Assembly: GCF_009467825.1 (NCBI RefSeq)
Contig: NZ_WIOK01000004.1
Location: forward strand, 124,001-188,000
Direction: 5' to 3'
DNA length: 64,000 nt
Source of the DNA: Cyclobacterium xiamenense
Lineage (GTDB): Bacteria; Bacteroidota; Bacteroidia; Cytophagales; Cyclobacteriaceae
Every line of letters begins with the position of its first letter. Within the stretch, counting starts at the first letter, position 1. This document shows, one piece after another, positions 48,381-58,043 of the stretch. The position numbers and the translations under genes were made by a program. The notes under the pieces were generated by a model, which searched no databases, was not told the DNA's origin, and worked only from the letters and a program-made list of their open reading frames with translations.

Positions 48381-51260
48381 ATGTTTGAAATCAAGGCTTT
48401 TTTAATTACTTTGGTTCGGAAACTGACGCAGTCAGCAAAAATGTGTATGCGCCTTTTAGTAAAAAATATTCGTTACCCCCTTTCCTTCTTCTTGTTCCTC
48501 GGTCTGTTGGTTTGGGTGCTTCGTGTAATGCCTATTGAAAACAAGCATCGGGTCATTCCGGAATTTGTTCTTGGCGAACGAATCGATTACAACCGGGATA
48601 TTCGTCCCATTGTCAATAACAAGTGCATTGCTTGTCATGGAGGGGTAAAAAAGTCCGGTGGATTCAGTCTTTTATTCGAAGACGAAGCACTCGCTGTCAA
48701 CGAGTCCGGTGAGCGAGCCATTGTACCGGGAAATGTCTGGAAAAGTGAACTCATCAAACGGATCAAACACGAGGACCCGGAATACCGCATGCCGCTGGAG
48801 TCGGATCCTTTGTCCGAAGAGGAAATCGAACTATTTACCAAATGGATCAATCAGGGGGCTACCTGGGATGACCACTGGGCGTATAAGGCACCGCTTCCGC
48901 AAGAGGTTCCTTCTGCAGGTTCCGGATGGGCCATCAACGATATCGATCGATTTGTTGTCCAAAAACTGGAAGAAAAAAACCTGCGACCCAACCCCCTTTC
49001 GGATACGTATTCCCTCATCCGTCGGTTGAGTTTGGACCTTACTGGCTTGCCGCCAACCTTGGAAGCCGTACAGTCCTTCTCGGAAGACGGATCCGCAGAT
49101 GCGTACGAGCGTCTGGTGGACCGCTTGCTCGCCTCCCCGGCCTATGGGGAACGCTGGGCGGCAATGTGGATGGATTTGGCCAGGTATGCGGATTCCAAGG
49201 GATACGAGGCAGATCGCCCCCGAAAGATCTGGAAATACCGGGATTGGCTGATACGCGCCTTCAATGATAACATGCCTTACGATCGTTTCATTACCGAACA
49301 GCTGGCAGGGGACCTGCTCCCCAATCCCACGGATGAAAATTACATTGCCACTGCCTTCCACCGCAATACGATGAACAACGACGAGGGTGGAACGGATAAC
49401 GAAGAGTTTCGAGTGGCGGCCGTATTGGACCGGGTAAACACGACTTGGACCGTGGTACAGGGAACGACCATGGAATGCGTTCAGTGTCACAGCCACCCAT
49501 ACGACCCGATACGGCACGAGGATTACTACCGTAGTCTGGCCTTTTTTAATCAGACTGCCGATGCAGATATTCCAAGCGAAGCCCCCGTACTCGTCGAATT
49601 CAAATCCGAGGAAGATCAGCAAAAATTACAAAAAATTCAAACCTGGGTAACGGACGTGGCTGCAGGGAATCAGGCCTCAGCAGCGGATTATTTTACCGAA
49701 CTTATCCGCCTGGGCGAACCCAAGCTTCATCCGCACTACTTTGAGCAAATGGACCGGGGTATACCCGTGAGAGGGACCGCTACTTTTAAAGTGGATCCCA
49801 AAATCCATTCGATTACGCGGCAACTCCCCTTTTCGGGGGAGGACCGGATGATGTTTAAGGTGCGCGTAGAGGGGGAGGCTGGTGCGATTCGCTTTCGGTT
49901 AGATAGCCTTCAGGGAAGGGAAGTAGCCGCCTGGGACGTTCGTGCCAAAACGAAAACCCGCTTTGATGAATCGAGGAAAAAGCAGGTCAGCTATTCGGTA
50001 AGCGAAGTGCTATCCATACCCCTTGAATCCCTGCAGGGAACGCACGATCTGTACCTGGTTTGGGAGGGCCCAGATGGTAAGGAGAGCACCTGCATCTTCG
50101 AATGGGTGATGCTGCACCATTCCCTTCCTGGCAAAGATCGGGCAGGGTATAAAGAAATGGAACAGACGTTCTATGAATTGTCTAATTCAGAAAAGGAAAA
50201 AGAGACGACGCCCGTGATGGTTTCCCTTCCGGAGCAATACCGACGCGAGACACGGATATTTGAAAAAGGTGCCTGGATGGTTCCGGGAGAACCTGTCAGC
50301 GCTGGCGTTCCGGCGATTTGGAACCCGTTTGATGAGGGCTATAGCCAAGACCGCCTGGGATTCAGTGAGTGGCTTTTCAGTCCCGATAATCCCTTGACGG
50401 CACGGGTAATGGTCAATCGGCTTTGGGAGCAATTGTTTGGCAGGGGCCTGGTATCGTCCCTGGAGGATTTTGGTTCACAGGGATTTGCTCCAACACACCC
50501 GGAATTATTGGACTGGTTGGCCTTGCGTTTTTCCCGGGACCTGAACTGGGACATCAAGCGATTGCTGAAAGAAATCGTGCTATCGGCCACCTATCGCCAG
50601 TCTTCTCATTTCAAAAATCCTCAAGAGGATTTGGATCCGCTGAATGAGTGGCTGTCCAGAGGGCCCCGGCTGCGGTTGACAGCAGAGCAGGTGAGGGATC
50701 AGGCATTGGCTGTTTCCGGATTGTTGAGTGACAAAATGTACGGGCCAAGTGTGATGCCGGAACAGCCGGAGGGAATCTGGCAGGTGGTTTACAGCGGGGA
50801 TCAGTGGAGAACAAGCAAAGGAGAAGACAAGCACCGCAGGTCGCTGTATACCTTTTGGCGGAGAACCAGTCCGTACCCCTCCATTATAGCGTTTGATGCG
50901 CCAAGCAGGGAGTTCTGCCTGCCCAAACGGATCGCTACGAATACGCCCCTTCAGGCCCTGGTTACGCTCAATGATCCGGTATACCTGGAAGCGGCGGAAG
51001 CGATGGGAAGAAATGTGCTGGCAAACGCAACGTCAAACGATGAACGGCTGGCGCTGCTATATAGCCAGGCCACGGGAAGGGGGATCAGCGAGGAGAAGCT
51101 TTCGGACTTGCAGGTTTTGCTTGAGCAAAGTCGTGCATATTTTGACACACAGCCGGAGGCCGTGTGTCAATTAGTGGGAGAAGAAGACAAAGAATTGGCG
51201 GTCTATACCGTGGTAGCCAATGCGGTAATGAACCTGGATGAATTTCTAATGAAGTCATGA
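48381..51260 (+). CDS. PSCyt1/DUF1549/DUF1553 (PSD1-type) cytochrome-domain protein
   Basis: This 959-residue membrane-anchored protein has an N-terminal hydrophobic anchor (NIRYPLSFFLFLGLLVWVL), then a c-type haem domain of the planctomycete type with CIACH in RPIVNNKCIACHGG. A DUF1549 domain follows (NDIDRFVVQKLEEKNL, RRLSLDLTGLPPT), and a DUF1553 domain near the C-terminus (NPLTARVMVNRLWEQLFGRG, LQALVTLNDPVYLEAAEAMG). The enzymatic role is unknown; in Planctomycetes such proteins occur with glycan-degrading genes. In-frame Met codons at 48441 and 48447 are alternative starts that still keep the anchor. The stop overlaps the DUF1501 start. Confidence 0.9.
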   Translation: MFEIKAFLITLVRKLTQSAKMCMRLLVKNIRYPLSFFLFLGLLVWVLRVMPIENKHRVIPEFVLGERIDYNRDIRPIVNNKCIACHGGVKKSGGFSLLFEDEALAVNESGERAIVPGNVWKSELIKRIKHEDPEYRMPLESDPLSEEEIELFTKWINQGATWDDHWAYKAPLPQEVPSAGSGWAINDIDRFVVQKLEEKNLRPNPLSDTYSLIRRLSLDLTGLPPTLEAVQSFSEDGSADAYERLVDRLLASPAYGERWAAMWMDLARYADSKGYEADRPRKIWKYRDWLIRAFNDNMPYDRFITEQLAGDLLPNPTDENYIATAFHRNTMNNDEGGTDNEEFRVAAVLDRVNTTWTVVQGTTMECVQCHSHPYDPIRHEDYYRSLAFFNQTADADIPSEAPVLVEFKSEEDQQKLQKIQTWVTDVAAGNQASAADYFTELIRLGEPKLHPHYFEQMDRGIPVRGTATFKVDPKIHSITRQLPFSGEDRMMFKVRVEGEAGAIRFRLDSLQGREVAAWDVRAKTKTRFDESRKKQVSYSVSEVLSIPLESLQGTHDLYLVWEGPDGKESTCIFEWVMLHHSLPGKDRAGYKEMEQTFYELSNSEKEKETTPVMVSLPEQYRRETRIFEKGAWMVPGEPVSAGVPAIWNPFDEGYSQDRLGFSEWLFSPDNPLTARVMVNRLWEQLFGRGLVSSLEDFGSQGFAPTHPELLDWLALRFSRDLNWDIKRLLKEIVLSATYRQSSHFKNPQEDLDPLNEWLSRGPRLRLTAEQVRDQALAVSGLLSDKMYGPSVMPEQPEGIWQVVYSGDQWRTSKGEDKHRRSLYTFWRRTSPYPSIIAFDAPSREFCLPKRIATNTPLQALVTLNDPVYLEAAEAMGRNVLANATSNDERLALLYSQATGRGISEEKLSDLQVLLEQSRAYFDTQPEAVCQLVGEEDKELAVYTVVANAVMNLDEFLMKS

Positions 51261-52744
51261 GTAAACGCATAAGTTTAGCCGACGAACAACGGTTCCGATA
51301 CCTGCAAAGCAAAACCCGCAGGCATTTCCTGAAGCAGTGCACCACCGGATTGGGTGCCCTTGCCCTGGGAGGGATGATGGGCTGCCAGAGGTCCCCGGGC
51401 TTGGAGGCCTCCGGCCAGAAGGTGGAAAGCCTGCTCCGACAGGTACCTCATTTTGCACCCAAAGCCAAACGCATCATATACCTGCACATGGCCGGTGCTC
51501 CTTCCCAATTGGAGCTGTTTGATTACAAGCCCGAGTTGGCCAAATTGGACGGGAAGGATTGTCCCCAATCCCTACTGGAGGGAAAGAAATTTGCCTTTAT
51601 TCAGGGCATTCCCAAGATGCTGGGGCCTCAGGCCGTATTTCGGCCCAGGGGGGAATCTGGTATGATGGTATCCGATAATTTGCCCCATTTTTCGACCATC
51701 GTCGATGACGTGACCCTGATCAAAACCATGCACACGGACGAATTTAACCACGCTCCTGCGCAGTTGCTCCTGCAGACCGGTTCGCCCAGGTTGGGGCGAC
51801 CCAGCATGGGGAGCTGGGTTACCTACGGGTTGGGTTCCGAAAACGAGGATTTGCCTGGATTTATGGTATTGGTATCGGGAGGAAACACCCCGGATGCTGG
51901 CAAATCGGTATGGGGAAGTGGTTTTTTGCCTTCTGTATACCAGGGCGTGCAGTGCCGATCCGAAGGAGATCCGGTCCTCTACGTGACCAACCCCTCCGGA
52001 ATGGACGGCTCCCTGCGCAAACAAACCATCGATGCCATTAACCGAATCAATGAAAAGGAATACCAGGAATTTGGTGATCCGGAGACCCTGACACGCATCT
52101 CCCAGTACGAAATGGCGTACCGCATGCAGACGTCCGTCCCTGAGGTGATGGACATCAAAGATGAGCCGGCTTATATCCACGAGATGTATGGAACCGAACC
52201 CGGTAAAACCTCCTTTGCCAACAATTGCCTGCTGGCCCGGCGACTGATTGAAAAAGGGGTTCGGTTTGTACAGTTGTTTGACTGGGGCTGGGACATGCAC
52301 GGGGTAGCGGAGCGTGAATCGCTGGATAAAGGATTGACGATCAAATGCAAGCCTGTAGATCAGGCCATGACTGCGTTGGTGAAGGACCTAAAGCAGCGGG
52401 GCCTGCTGGACGAAACCCTGGTGGTTTGGGGAGGAGAATTTGGCCGGACACCCATGCAGGAAAACCGGGGCGGCCGGGAATGGCCGTACAAAGGCAGGGA
52501 TCACCACACCGAGGCCTTTCCCATATGGATGGCCGGCGGAGGGGTGAAAGGAGGGTTTACGCTGGGAGAAACCGATGAAATCGGCTATTACGGGATTAAG
52601 GATAAAGTGCATGTGCATGATTTGCAGGCAAGTATTTTGCATTTGATGGGCATGGATCATGAAAAATTTACCTATTTTGCCCAGGGAAGGGATTTTAGGT
52701 TGACCGACGTGTCAGGAAAAGTAGTACATAAACTATTCGCATAA
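51257..52744 (+). CDS. DUF1501 domain protein with Tat-like signal
   Basis: This 495-residue sulfatase/phosphatase-fold-like protein has a twin-arginine-type signal (KTRRHFLKQCTTGLGALALG). Core blocks are KAKRIIYLHMAGAPSQLELF, HFSTIVDDVTLIKTMHTDEF, and VWGGEFGRTPMQ with conserved Gly and Glu, followed by DHHTEAFPIWMAGGG with paired His residues that could bind metal. DUF1501 proteins are the constant partner of DUF1553 proteins, and here the genes overlap by 4 bp. The reaction is unknown. Confidence 0.92.
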   Translation: MSKRISLADEQRFRYLQSKTRRHFLKQCTTGLGALALGGMMGCQRSPGLEASGQKVESLLRQVPHFAPKAKRIIYLHMAGAPSQLELFDYKPELAKLDGKDCPQSLLEGKKFAFIQGIPKMLGPQAVFRPRGESGMMVSDNLPHFSTIVDDVTLIKTMHTDEFNHAPAQLLLQTGSPRLGRPSMGSWVTYGLGSENEDLPGFMVLVSGGNTPDAGKSVWGSGFLPSVYQGVQCRSEGDPVLYVTNPSGMDGSLRKQTIDAINRINEKEYQEFGDPETLTRISQYEMAYRMQTSVPEVMDIKDEPAYIHEMYGTEPGKTSFANNCLLARRLIEKGVRFVQLFDWGWDMHGVAERESLDKGLTIKCKPVDQAMTALVKDLKQRGLLDETLVVWGGEFGRTPMQENRGGREWPYKGRDHHTEAFPIWMAGGGVKGGFTLGETDEIGYYGIKDKVHVHDLQASILHLMGMDHEKFTYFAQGRDFRLTDVSGKVVHKLFA

Positions 52745-52749
52745 ATTAC

Positions 52750-54201
52750 ATGGAGCAATCATCAGACATCATCATCTTTTTCGGGAGATTTCACCCCTTG
52801 TTTCTACATCTACCCATTGGCTTTTTAGCCTTGGGGTTTCTTATGGAATTCATGTCTCGCCGGGAGAAGTTTTCGTACCTGAAGCCTGCCATTGGCTTTG
52901 TACTCGGACTGGGAGCGCTTTCGGCGTTGCTTACAGCCATACTTGGACTGATGTTGGCCCAGGCGGGAGATTACGGTGAAGAGTTGTTGTTTATCCATCA
53001 GTGGTCCGGTATCCTCCTGGTGCTCTTTGCATTTGGTACCTGGTGGCTATATGGGCAAAAAGAAAAAAAGGCTAGCCTGAAAATCAACCGGGCCTACCTG
53101 GGTTCATTTTCGTTAATGATGGTTTTTTTGGCAGTGGCCGGTCATTATGGTGGATCGTTGACCCACGGGGCAAATTATCTTACACAATACCTGCCCAATG
53201 GAATCAAGCAACTGGCGGGGATGCCTGTGGAAGAAAAAGGTCCCAAATTAATTGAAAACCTGGACGAGGCCGTGGTGTATACCGATATCATCCATCCCAT
53301 CATGGAGATTCGGTGCAATTCCTGTCACAATGCCAGTAAGAAAAAAGGAGATTTGCAGATGCATACCCGGGAAGCCCTGTTAAAAGGCGGGGAAAACGGT
53401 CCCATCTTCCTCGCGGGAAATGCCACGGAAAGCGAGATGATCAAGCGAATTCACCTGGATCCCAATCACGATGACCACATGCCTCCCAAGGGAAAATCCC
53501 AATTGACGGACGAACAGGTCCTGCTCCTGGAATGGTGGATCAACGAAGGAGCGCCTTTTGATAAAAAGGTCGCAGAACTTAAGGCAGATCAGGAGGTACA
53601 GTCGGTATTGCTCACCCTCGCCGATCCCAATGCAAACAAGTCTGCCGTGGAGATATTGCTCGCGGAAGGAACAACAGCCCCCGATCAGGAAAAGCTAAGG
53701 GCTTACGCCGAAAAGGGGATTTCCGTGAAGGCGCTTTCCAATGATTCGAATTGGTTGCAGGTGACCTTATATAAAAAAGATTCGGTAGATCAGGTATTGG
53801 AAAAACTAGCTGTAGATTTTCCCGAGCAAATCACCTGGCTTGATGCAAAAGATACGCCGTTGACCGATGCAGGCCTGGCTGCGGTTGGAAAGATGAAAAA
53901 CCTTACCCGCCTGCGGGTAGAGAAAACGCGCATTTCCGACGCAGGGCTGGCGCATTTGGCTAGGCTGGAATACCTGGAATCCTTGAATCTCTATGGGACC
54001 GAGGTCAGTGATGCCGGGCTGGAACACCTGGCAGGATTGCCTAATTTGAGGCGTCTCTACGCATGGGAAACGGGTATCAGTAAGGAAGCCGTTGCAGAAT
54101 TTATTGCTACAGGAGGGAAAGTCGATATCAATCTGGGCTACGAAGTTAACGTCATTGACTCGCTTAATGTAGAGGTAAAGCCAGTGGCCGTGAATAACTA
54201 G
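52750..54201 (+). CDS. DUF2231 membrane domain fused to c-type cytochrome domain and LRR
   Basis: This 483-residue protein has four N-terminal membrane helices of the DUF2231 type (FHPLFLHLPIGFLALGF), then a planctomycete-type haem domain with CNSCH in MEIRCNSCHNASKKKGD and a DHMPPKGK axial-ligand-like segment. A C-terminal leucine-rich repeat region (from about residue 355) shows LTDAGLAAVGKMKNLTRLRV-type units. It follows the DUF1501 gene by 5 bp, so all three genes form one operon. It may pass electrons from the partner enzyme into the membrane chain; this is inference. Confidence 0.88.
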   Translation: MEQSSDIIIFFGRFHPLFLHLPIGFLALGFLMEFMSRREKFSYLKPAIGFVLGLGALSALLTAILGLMLAQAGDYGEELLFIHQWSGILLVLFAFGTWWLYGQKEKKASLKINRAYLGSFSLMMVFLAVAGHYGGSLTHGANYLTQYLPNGIKQLAGMPVEEKGPKLIENLDEAVVYTDIIHPIMEIRCNSCHNASKKKGDLQMHTREALLKGGENGPIFLAGNATESEMIKRIHLDPNHDDHMPPKGKSQLTDEQVLLLEWWINEGAPFDKKVAELKADQEVQSVLLTLADPNANKSAVEILLAEGTTAPDQEKLRAYAEKGISVKALSNDSNWLQVTLYKKDSVDQVLEKLAVDFPEQITWLDAKDTPLTDAGLAAVGKMKNLTRLRVEKTRISDAGLAHLARLEYLESLNLYGTEVSDAGLEHLAGLPNLRRLYAWETGISKEAVAEFIATGGKVDINLGYEVNVIDSLNVEVKPVAVNN

Positions 54202-54203
54202 CC

Positions 54204-55283
54204 CTATTTCTCAAGTACCTCCCAGATGCGGTTCATAAACAGAAATGGTACCGGGCTCTGATCGGGGTTTTCTCCCAGCCGTACCAAAACCAGGCGTTCC
54301 GAGGGAACCACGCAAAGGAACTGCCCATCCCGGCCCATGGCGCAAACCATGTCCGAGGGTCCTTCTGGTATAAAACTTCCCGGGAAAGTGGTTTGCACAC
54401 CGGGAAGCATAAAGCTTTCCTTGCCATTCAGCCACCAAAGGTAGCCGTAACTTTCGTTGTAGTCCTGAGAAGGCGAAAGCATCGCGGAGAAGTAGTTTTT
54501 GTCGCGAATGATCTCCTCTTGTTCCCATCGGCCTCCGGCGAGAATCATCAACCCAAACCGGGCCATGGAGCGTGCATCACTGAAAAACACCTGGTTGAAT
54601 CCTATTTTCTGCCAAACACCGTTCATTCCTATCTTCGACCCGATTTTTTGGTGAAAAAAGTCGGGAAAGTTCGAACCGGTGGAACGGGTCAGGATGGAAT
54701 CCAACAACGTGTAGGGTGCGTTGTGATAGGCCCAGCGTTTCCCGGGGTCGGTCAGGTACCGCAGGCTTTCGGGCCTGTAATCATCCGGATTGCTTGCGTC
54801 ATCGTCCAGTCCCGTGGTCATGCTCAGGTGGTGGTGCACCTGAATACGGGTTTCTTTCTCGGTAGGAAGGCTACTCCATCCGGGACCCAGGATTTCACTG
54901 GTGGACGCGTTTAAGGAAAGGTATCCTTCCTCTTGGGCAATGCCGACCAATGTAGCCGTTAGTGTTTTTCCCGCAGAGGCCCAGTACCAGAAGGAACTTT
55001 GCTGAAAGGGTAGGTTGGAAGCCAGCCGGTTTCCGGAATAGAACTCCAGGGCGATTTTTCCATCTTTCAACAGGATAAAGGCTCTGCTGCCGTTCTCGAC
55101 CAGCATCTTTTCCAGTTCTTGTACCTTCGCCTCCTCCAGCTGAATCGATGTGGTTTCCCAGTTCTCGGAAAGTAGCGGTGGAAAGTAAAGGTCGCTTGCC
55201 GGAAAAGGGTCGGGCGCAGGCTCTTGCTCGCAACCACAAAAAGTAAAAATCAAAAAACTGACAATGAGAGCACTGTTTTTCAT
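54204..55283 (-). CDS. Serine hydrolase (class C beta-lactamase family) lipoprotein
   Basis: This 359-residue predicted lipoprotein (TFCGCEQ, Cys18) has the SxxK motif Ser103-Ala-Gly-Lys106 in FWYWASAGKT, which marks the penicillin-binding/beta-lactamase fold. The YxN motif is Tyr186-His-Asn188 in KRWAYHNAP. Such proteins are usually esterases, peptidases or transpeptidase-like enzymes and rarely true beta-lactamases. It converges on the planctomycete-type operon with 2 bp between stops. The start at MKNSALIV was chosen as the lipoprotein signal start. Confidence 0.88.
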   Translation of the reverse strand: MKNSALIVSFLIFTFCGCEQEPAPDPFPASDLYFPPLLSENWETTSIQLEEAKVQELEKMLVENGSRAFILLKDGKIALEFYSGNRLASNLPFQQSSFWYWASAGKTLTATLVGIAQEEGYLSLNASTSEILGPGWSSLPTEKETRIQVHHHLSMTTGLDDDASNPDDYRPESLRYLTDPGKRWAYHNAPYTLLDSILTRSTGSNFPDFFHQKIGSKIGMNGVWQKIGFNQVFFSDARSMARFGLMILAGGRWEQEEIIRDKNYFSAMLSPSQDYNESYGYLWWLNGKESFMLPGVQTTFPGSFIPEGPSDMVCAMGRDGQFLCVVPSERLVLVRLGENPDQSPVPFLFMNRIWEVLEK

Positions 55284-55675
55284 TGCATATACGACTAATT
55301 GTATCAAAACTAACGATTTTTTGTGGGAATCGTATCAAGAAATCCTAGAGTCATTCTACCCGATCAAAACGGCTTCGGTGGTCAATTGATCTTTAACGGT
55401 AATCCGGTCGTACGTTGACCAATTGGCTGGCCCATAAAAACCGAACCGGCAAGCGTTTAAATTCCATAACCGATAGTAACCTACCTGTGCTGCAAGCCAA
55501 CGAATGTGTTTTTTTAACCTCAATGTTTTTTGAAGCTAGTAATAGACAGGGAATTGCACAGCCAATTATCCGTTTTGTCACCTGCAAAGTCGGCGAAAAA
55601 AAGCGATTTTCACAACCCCTGTGCCTATATTTACGTCCAATAGCTGCACCGTTTTTTAACAGCCATACACTAATT
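55284..55675. other. Divergent intergenic region before lemA
   Basis: This 392-bp stretch lies between divergent genes. The frame of lemA stays open for 87 codons upstream, but these lack coding character and the signal-anchor begins at 55676. A TATATTTA box at 55626-55633 could be a -7 element for lemA. No RNA gene is seen. Confidence 0.4.
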
Positions 55676-56266
55676 ATGAAAAAAGTACTCATTCCCATTG
55701 GTATCCTTGTTTTGATCGGCATCTTTGTATACAGCAAAGCCGTAGGGGTCTACAATACGTTTGTCCAAACCGAAGAATCCGTCAACGGTCAATGGGCCGA
55801 AGTGGAAACCCAGTACCAGCGCCGGGCAGACCTGATTCCAAACCTGGTGAACACCGTAAAGGGCTATGCCGACTTTGAACAGGAAACCTTGACGGGTGTC
55901 ATCGAAGCCCGTGCGAAGGCCACTTCCATCACCTTGCAGGCAGATGACCTGAGTCCGGAAAATATTGCCCGATTTCAGGACGCGCAGGATCAACTCAGCG
56001 GATCGCTTAGCCGGTTGTTGGTGGCCGTGGAACGGTATCCGGACCTGAAAGCGAACCAAAACTTTCTCGAACTGCAAGCCCAGCTCGAAGGTACGGAAAA
56101 CCGGATTGCCGTGGCGAGAAGAAACTTTAACCAATCCGTGCAAGGGTACAACGCCAACCTGCGGACCTTCCCCAATAATATCTTTGCCGGCTGGTATGGA
56201 TTTGAACGAAAGGGATATTTCGAAGCCGCTGCAGGCGCTGAAAATGCACCTACGGTAGAATTTTAA
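55676..56266 (+). CDS. lemA: LemA family protein
   Basis: This 196-residue protein has one N-terminal transmembrane anchor (VLIPIGILVLIGIFVYS) and a LemA four-helix domain (FVQTEESVNGQWAEVETQYQ, RRADLIPNLVNTVKGY, LEGTENRIAVARRNFNQSV). LemA proteins often occur with TPM-domain proteins, and this is the case here. The function is unclear; roles in envelope maintenance have been proposed. Confidence 0.92.
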   Translation: MKKVLIPIGILVLIGIFVYSKAVGVYNTFVQTEESVNGQWAEVETQYQRRADLIPNLVNTVKGYADFEQETLTGVIEARAKATSITLQADDLSPENIARFQDAQDQLSGSLSRLLVAVERYPDLKANQNFLELQAQLEGTENRIAVARRNFNQSVQGYNANLRTFPNNIFAGWYGFERKGYFEAAAGAENAPTVEF

Positions 56267-56277
56267 CGATAGGACAT

Positions 56278-56712
56278 ATGGCCGAGAAACTATTTAGTAC
56301 AGCAGACCGGGCCATCATCACCGAGGCCATCCGGAACGCAGAAGCCAAAACATCCGGCGAAATCCAGGTTCACATCGAAAGCCACTGTAGCGGTGAAGTG
56401 CTGGACCGGGCTGCGGAAGTATTTGAAAAACTCAAAATGCACCGGACTACCTACCGCAACGCGGTGCTATTCTACCTGGCAGCAGAAGACCACAAATTTG
56501 CTATCTTGGGTGATGCAGGCATCAATCAAGTGGTACCGGAGAACTTCTGGGAAGCCATCAAGGATGAAATGGTGGTGCATTTTAAAAAGAGAGAATTCAC
56601 CGAAGGACTTAGAAAAGGCATCGAACTATCCGGGCAACAGTTACAGCAACATTTTCCATTTGACCAAAAGGGGGATATTAACGAATTACCCAACGAAATT
56701 TCCTTTGACTAA
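56278..56712 (+). CDS. TPM domain protein (cytoplasmic)
   Basis: This 144-residue TPM (DUF477) domain protein has no signal peptide. Typical strings are ITEAIRNAEAKTSGEIQVHI, AVLFYLAAEDHKFAILGDAG and FKKREFTEGLRKGIEL. It follows lemA by 11 bp and precedes a second TPM gene by 6 bp. The exported partner and this soluble form may act on the same target on different sides of the membrane. Confidence 0.88.
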   Translation: MAEKLFSTADRAIITEAIRNAEAKTSGEIQVHIESHCSGEVLDRAAEVFEKLKMHRTTYRNAVLFYLAAEDHKFAILGDAGINQVVPENFWEAIKDEMVVHFKKREFTEGLRKGIELSGQQLQQHFPFDQKGDINELPNEISFD

Positions 56713-56718
56713 GCTACC

Positions 56719-57516
56719 ATGACCAACATACCGTTTTTTTCCTTATTGCTTACCTTATCCCTTTCATTTTCTGGCTGGGCGCAGGGAGATTTTCCGGAAA
56801 AACCCAATCCACCCCGTCTGGTAAATGATTTCTCTGAGACCCTTTCTGCACAGGAGATCAGACAGCTCGAAAACAAACTGGTTGCGTACGACGACAGCAC
56901 CTCCACTCAGGTCAGCGTTGTTTTGATCAACTCCGTTGGGCCCTATGCGATCAGCGATTATGCCTTTCAACTGGGAGACAAATGGGGGATTGGAAGAAAG
57001 GACAAGGACAACGGCATCCTTATCCTCGCCGCGATGAAAGACCGCAAGGTGTTTATCGCGACGGGATACGGCATGGAAGGTGCCGTTCCCGATGCCTTGG
57101 CCAAGCGGATTGTCGAGCAGCTCATCGTGCCCAATTTCCGATCAGGGAATTATTTTGCCGGCCTGGATCAGGCCACGGATACGATCATTCAACTTGCGTC
57201 GGGAGAATACGATGCAGCGCAATTGTCTGAAACGGACCGACCAACTCCTGTGTTTCCCCTGGTACTGCTTTTTATGGGTGGCCTGCTGATTTTGACGCTG
57301 ATCAAAAACCGACGGGATAATAACAATCACATGGGCGGAAAACGTGGAGTCGTGGACATCTTCACTACGCTGCTGCTCGCCAACATGCTTGGCGGCGGCC
57401 GGGGAAAATTCGGTGATTTTTCCTCCGGCCGGGGAAGCTTCGGTGGGGGAGGAGGAGGTTTCGGTGGCTTCGGTGGCGGCAGCTTTGGTGGCGGTGGTGC
57501 GGGTGGAAGCTGGTAA
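56719..57516 (+). CDS. Exported TPM domain protein with Gly-rich tail (YgcG type)
   Basis: This 265-residue protein has a signal peptide (SLLLTLSLSFSGWAQ), then a TPM domain (LVNDFSETLSAQEIRQLE, VLINSVGPYAISDYAF, FIATGYGMEGAVPDALA), one transmembrane helix (FPLVLLFMGGLLILTLI) near residue 185, and a glycine-rich C-terminus rich in FGGGG repeats ending GGSW. This is the standard YgcG-type arrangement. It closes the lemA operon. Confidence 0.9.
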   Translation: MTNIPFFSLLLTLSLSFSGWAQGDFPEKPNPPRLVNDFSETLSAQEIRQLENKLVAYDDSTSTQVSVVLINSVGPYAISDYAFQLGDKWGIGRKDKDNGILILAAMKDRKVFIATGYGMEGAVPDALAKRIVEQLIVPNFRSGNYFAGLDQATDTIIQLASGEYDAAQLSETDRPTPVFPLVLLFMGGLLILTLIKNRRDNNNHMGGKRGVVDIFTTLLLANMLGGGRGKFGDFSSGRGSFGGGGGGFGGFGGGSFGGGGAGGSW

Positions 57517-58043
57517 GCTAGAAATTGACATCCCGGCTATTTTTATCAGGCGGAAAAGCAAACGCAAGCGAATTTTCCGCCTCGTCCCGGAATGGGGCCC
57601 TGTTTCAAAGAAGGTCTTGCTTTAGGACTGGAAAACCTGGACCGTCATTAGAATACAAGCACATTAAATCAACAAAAACTTAGTTTTCAGTAACTAAGTG
57701 CAAGAGAATTTGCCTAATAGTCGTGGAAAGCGCATGCCCCCGGCAGCAATTTTTCATCTGAGTTCCGGGAAGTTATAATGGGCAAGGCAAATGTATTTAA
57801 ATAAAGGAATAGTAAAGGACTGGTTTTTCCTTTTTCCATAAAATTATTCCTGGTAAATACTTAAATTACTGACAACTGCCCTGAAATTATCCCCTGCAAC
57901 GAGCGAAATATGGTAATTTATTTCAATTGGGAAAGGTTTTGTTTACAAAAACATCGCTTTTGCCGATATAAGTAAATCATTCTATGAAATTATTGGGCTG
58001 AGGTGTCATTGCTAGAAATCAATTGAAAATAAACGTTCAAAAT
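57517..58043. other. Intergenic region with two stem-loops
   Basis: This 527-bp stretch holds no convincing gene. A 10-bp perfect stem AGGCGGAAAA / TTTTCCGCCT lies at 57548-57582 after the TPM gene, but no T-run follows, so a normal terminator is doubtful. A second stem ACTTAGTT / AACTAAGT is at 57678-57699. The rest is A/T-rich and must carry the promoter of the next gene. Confidence 0.45.

Noticed and set aside
57548-57582. Intrinsic terminator after the lemA operon
   Set aside because: The 10-bp stem is perfect but the loop is 15 nt and no T-run follows on either strand; kept only as a stem-loop in the intergenic note.
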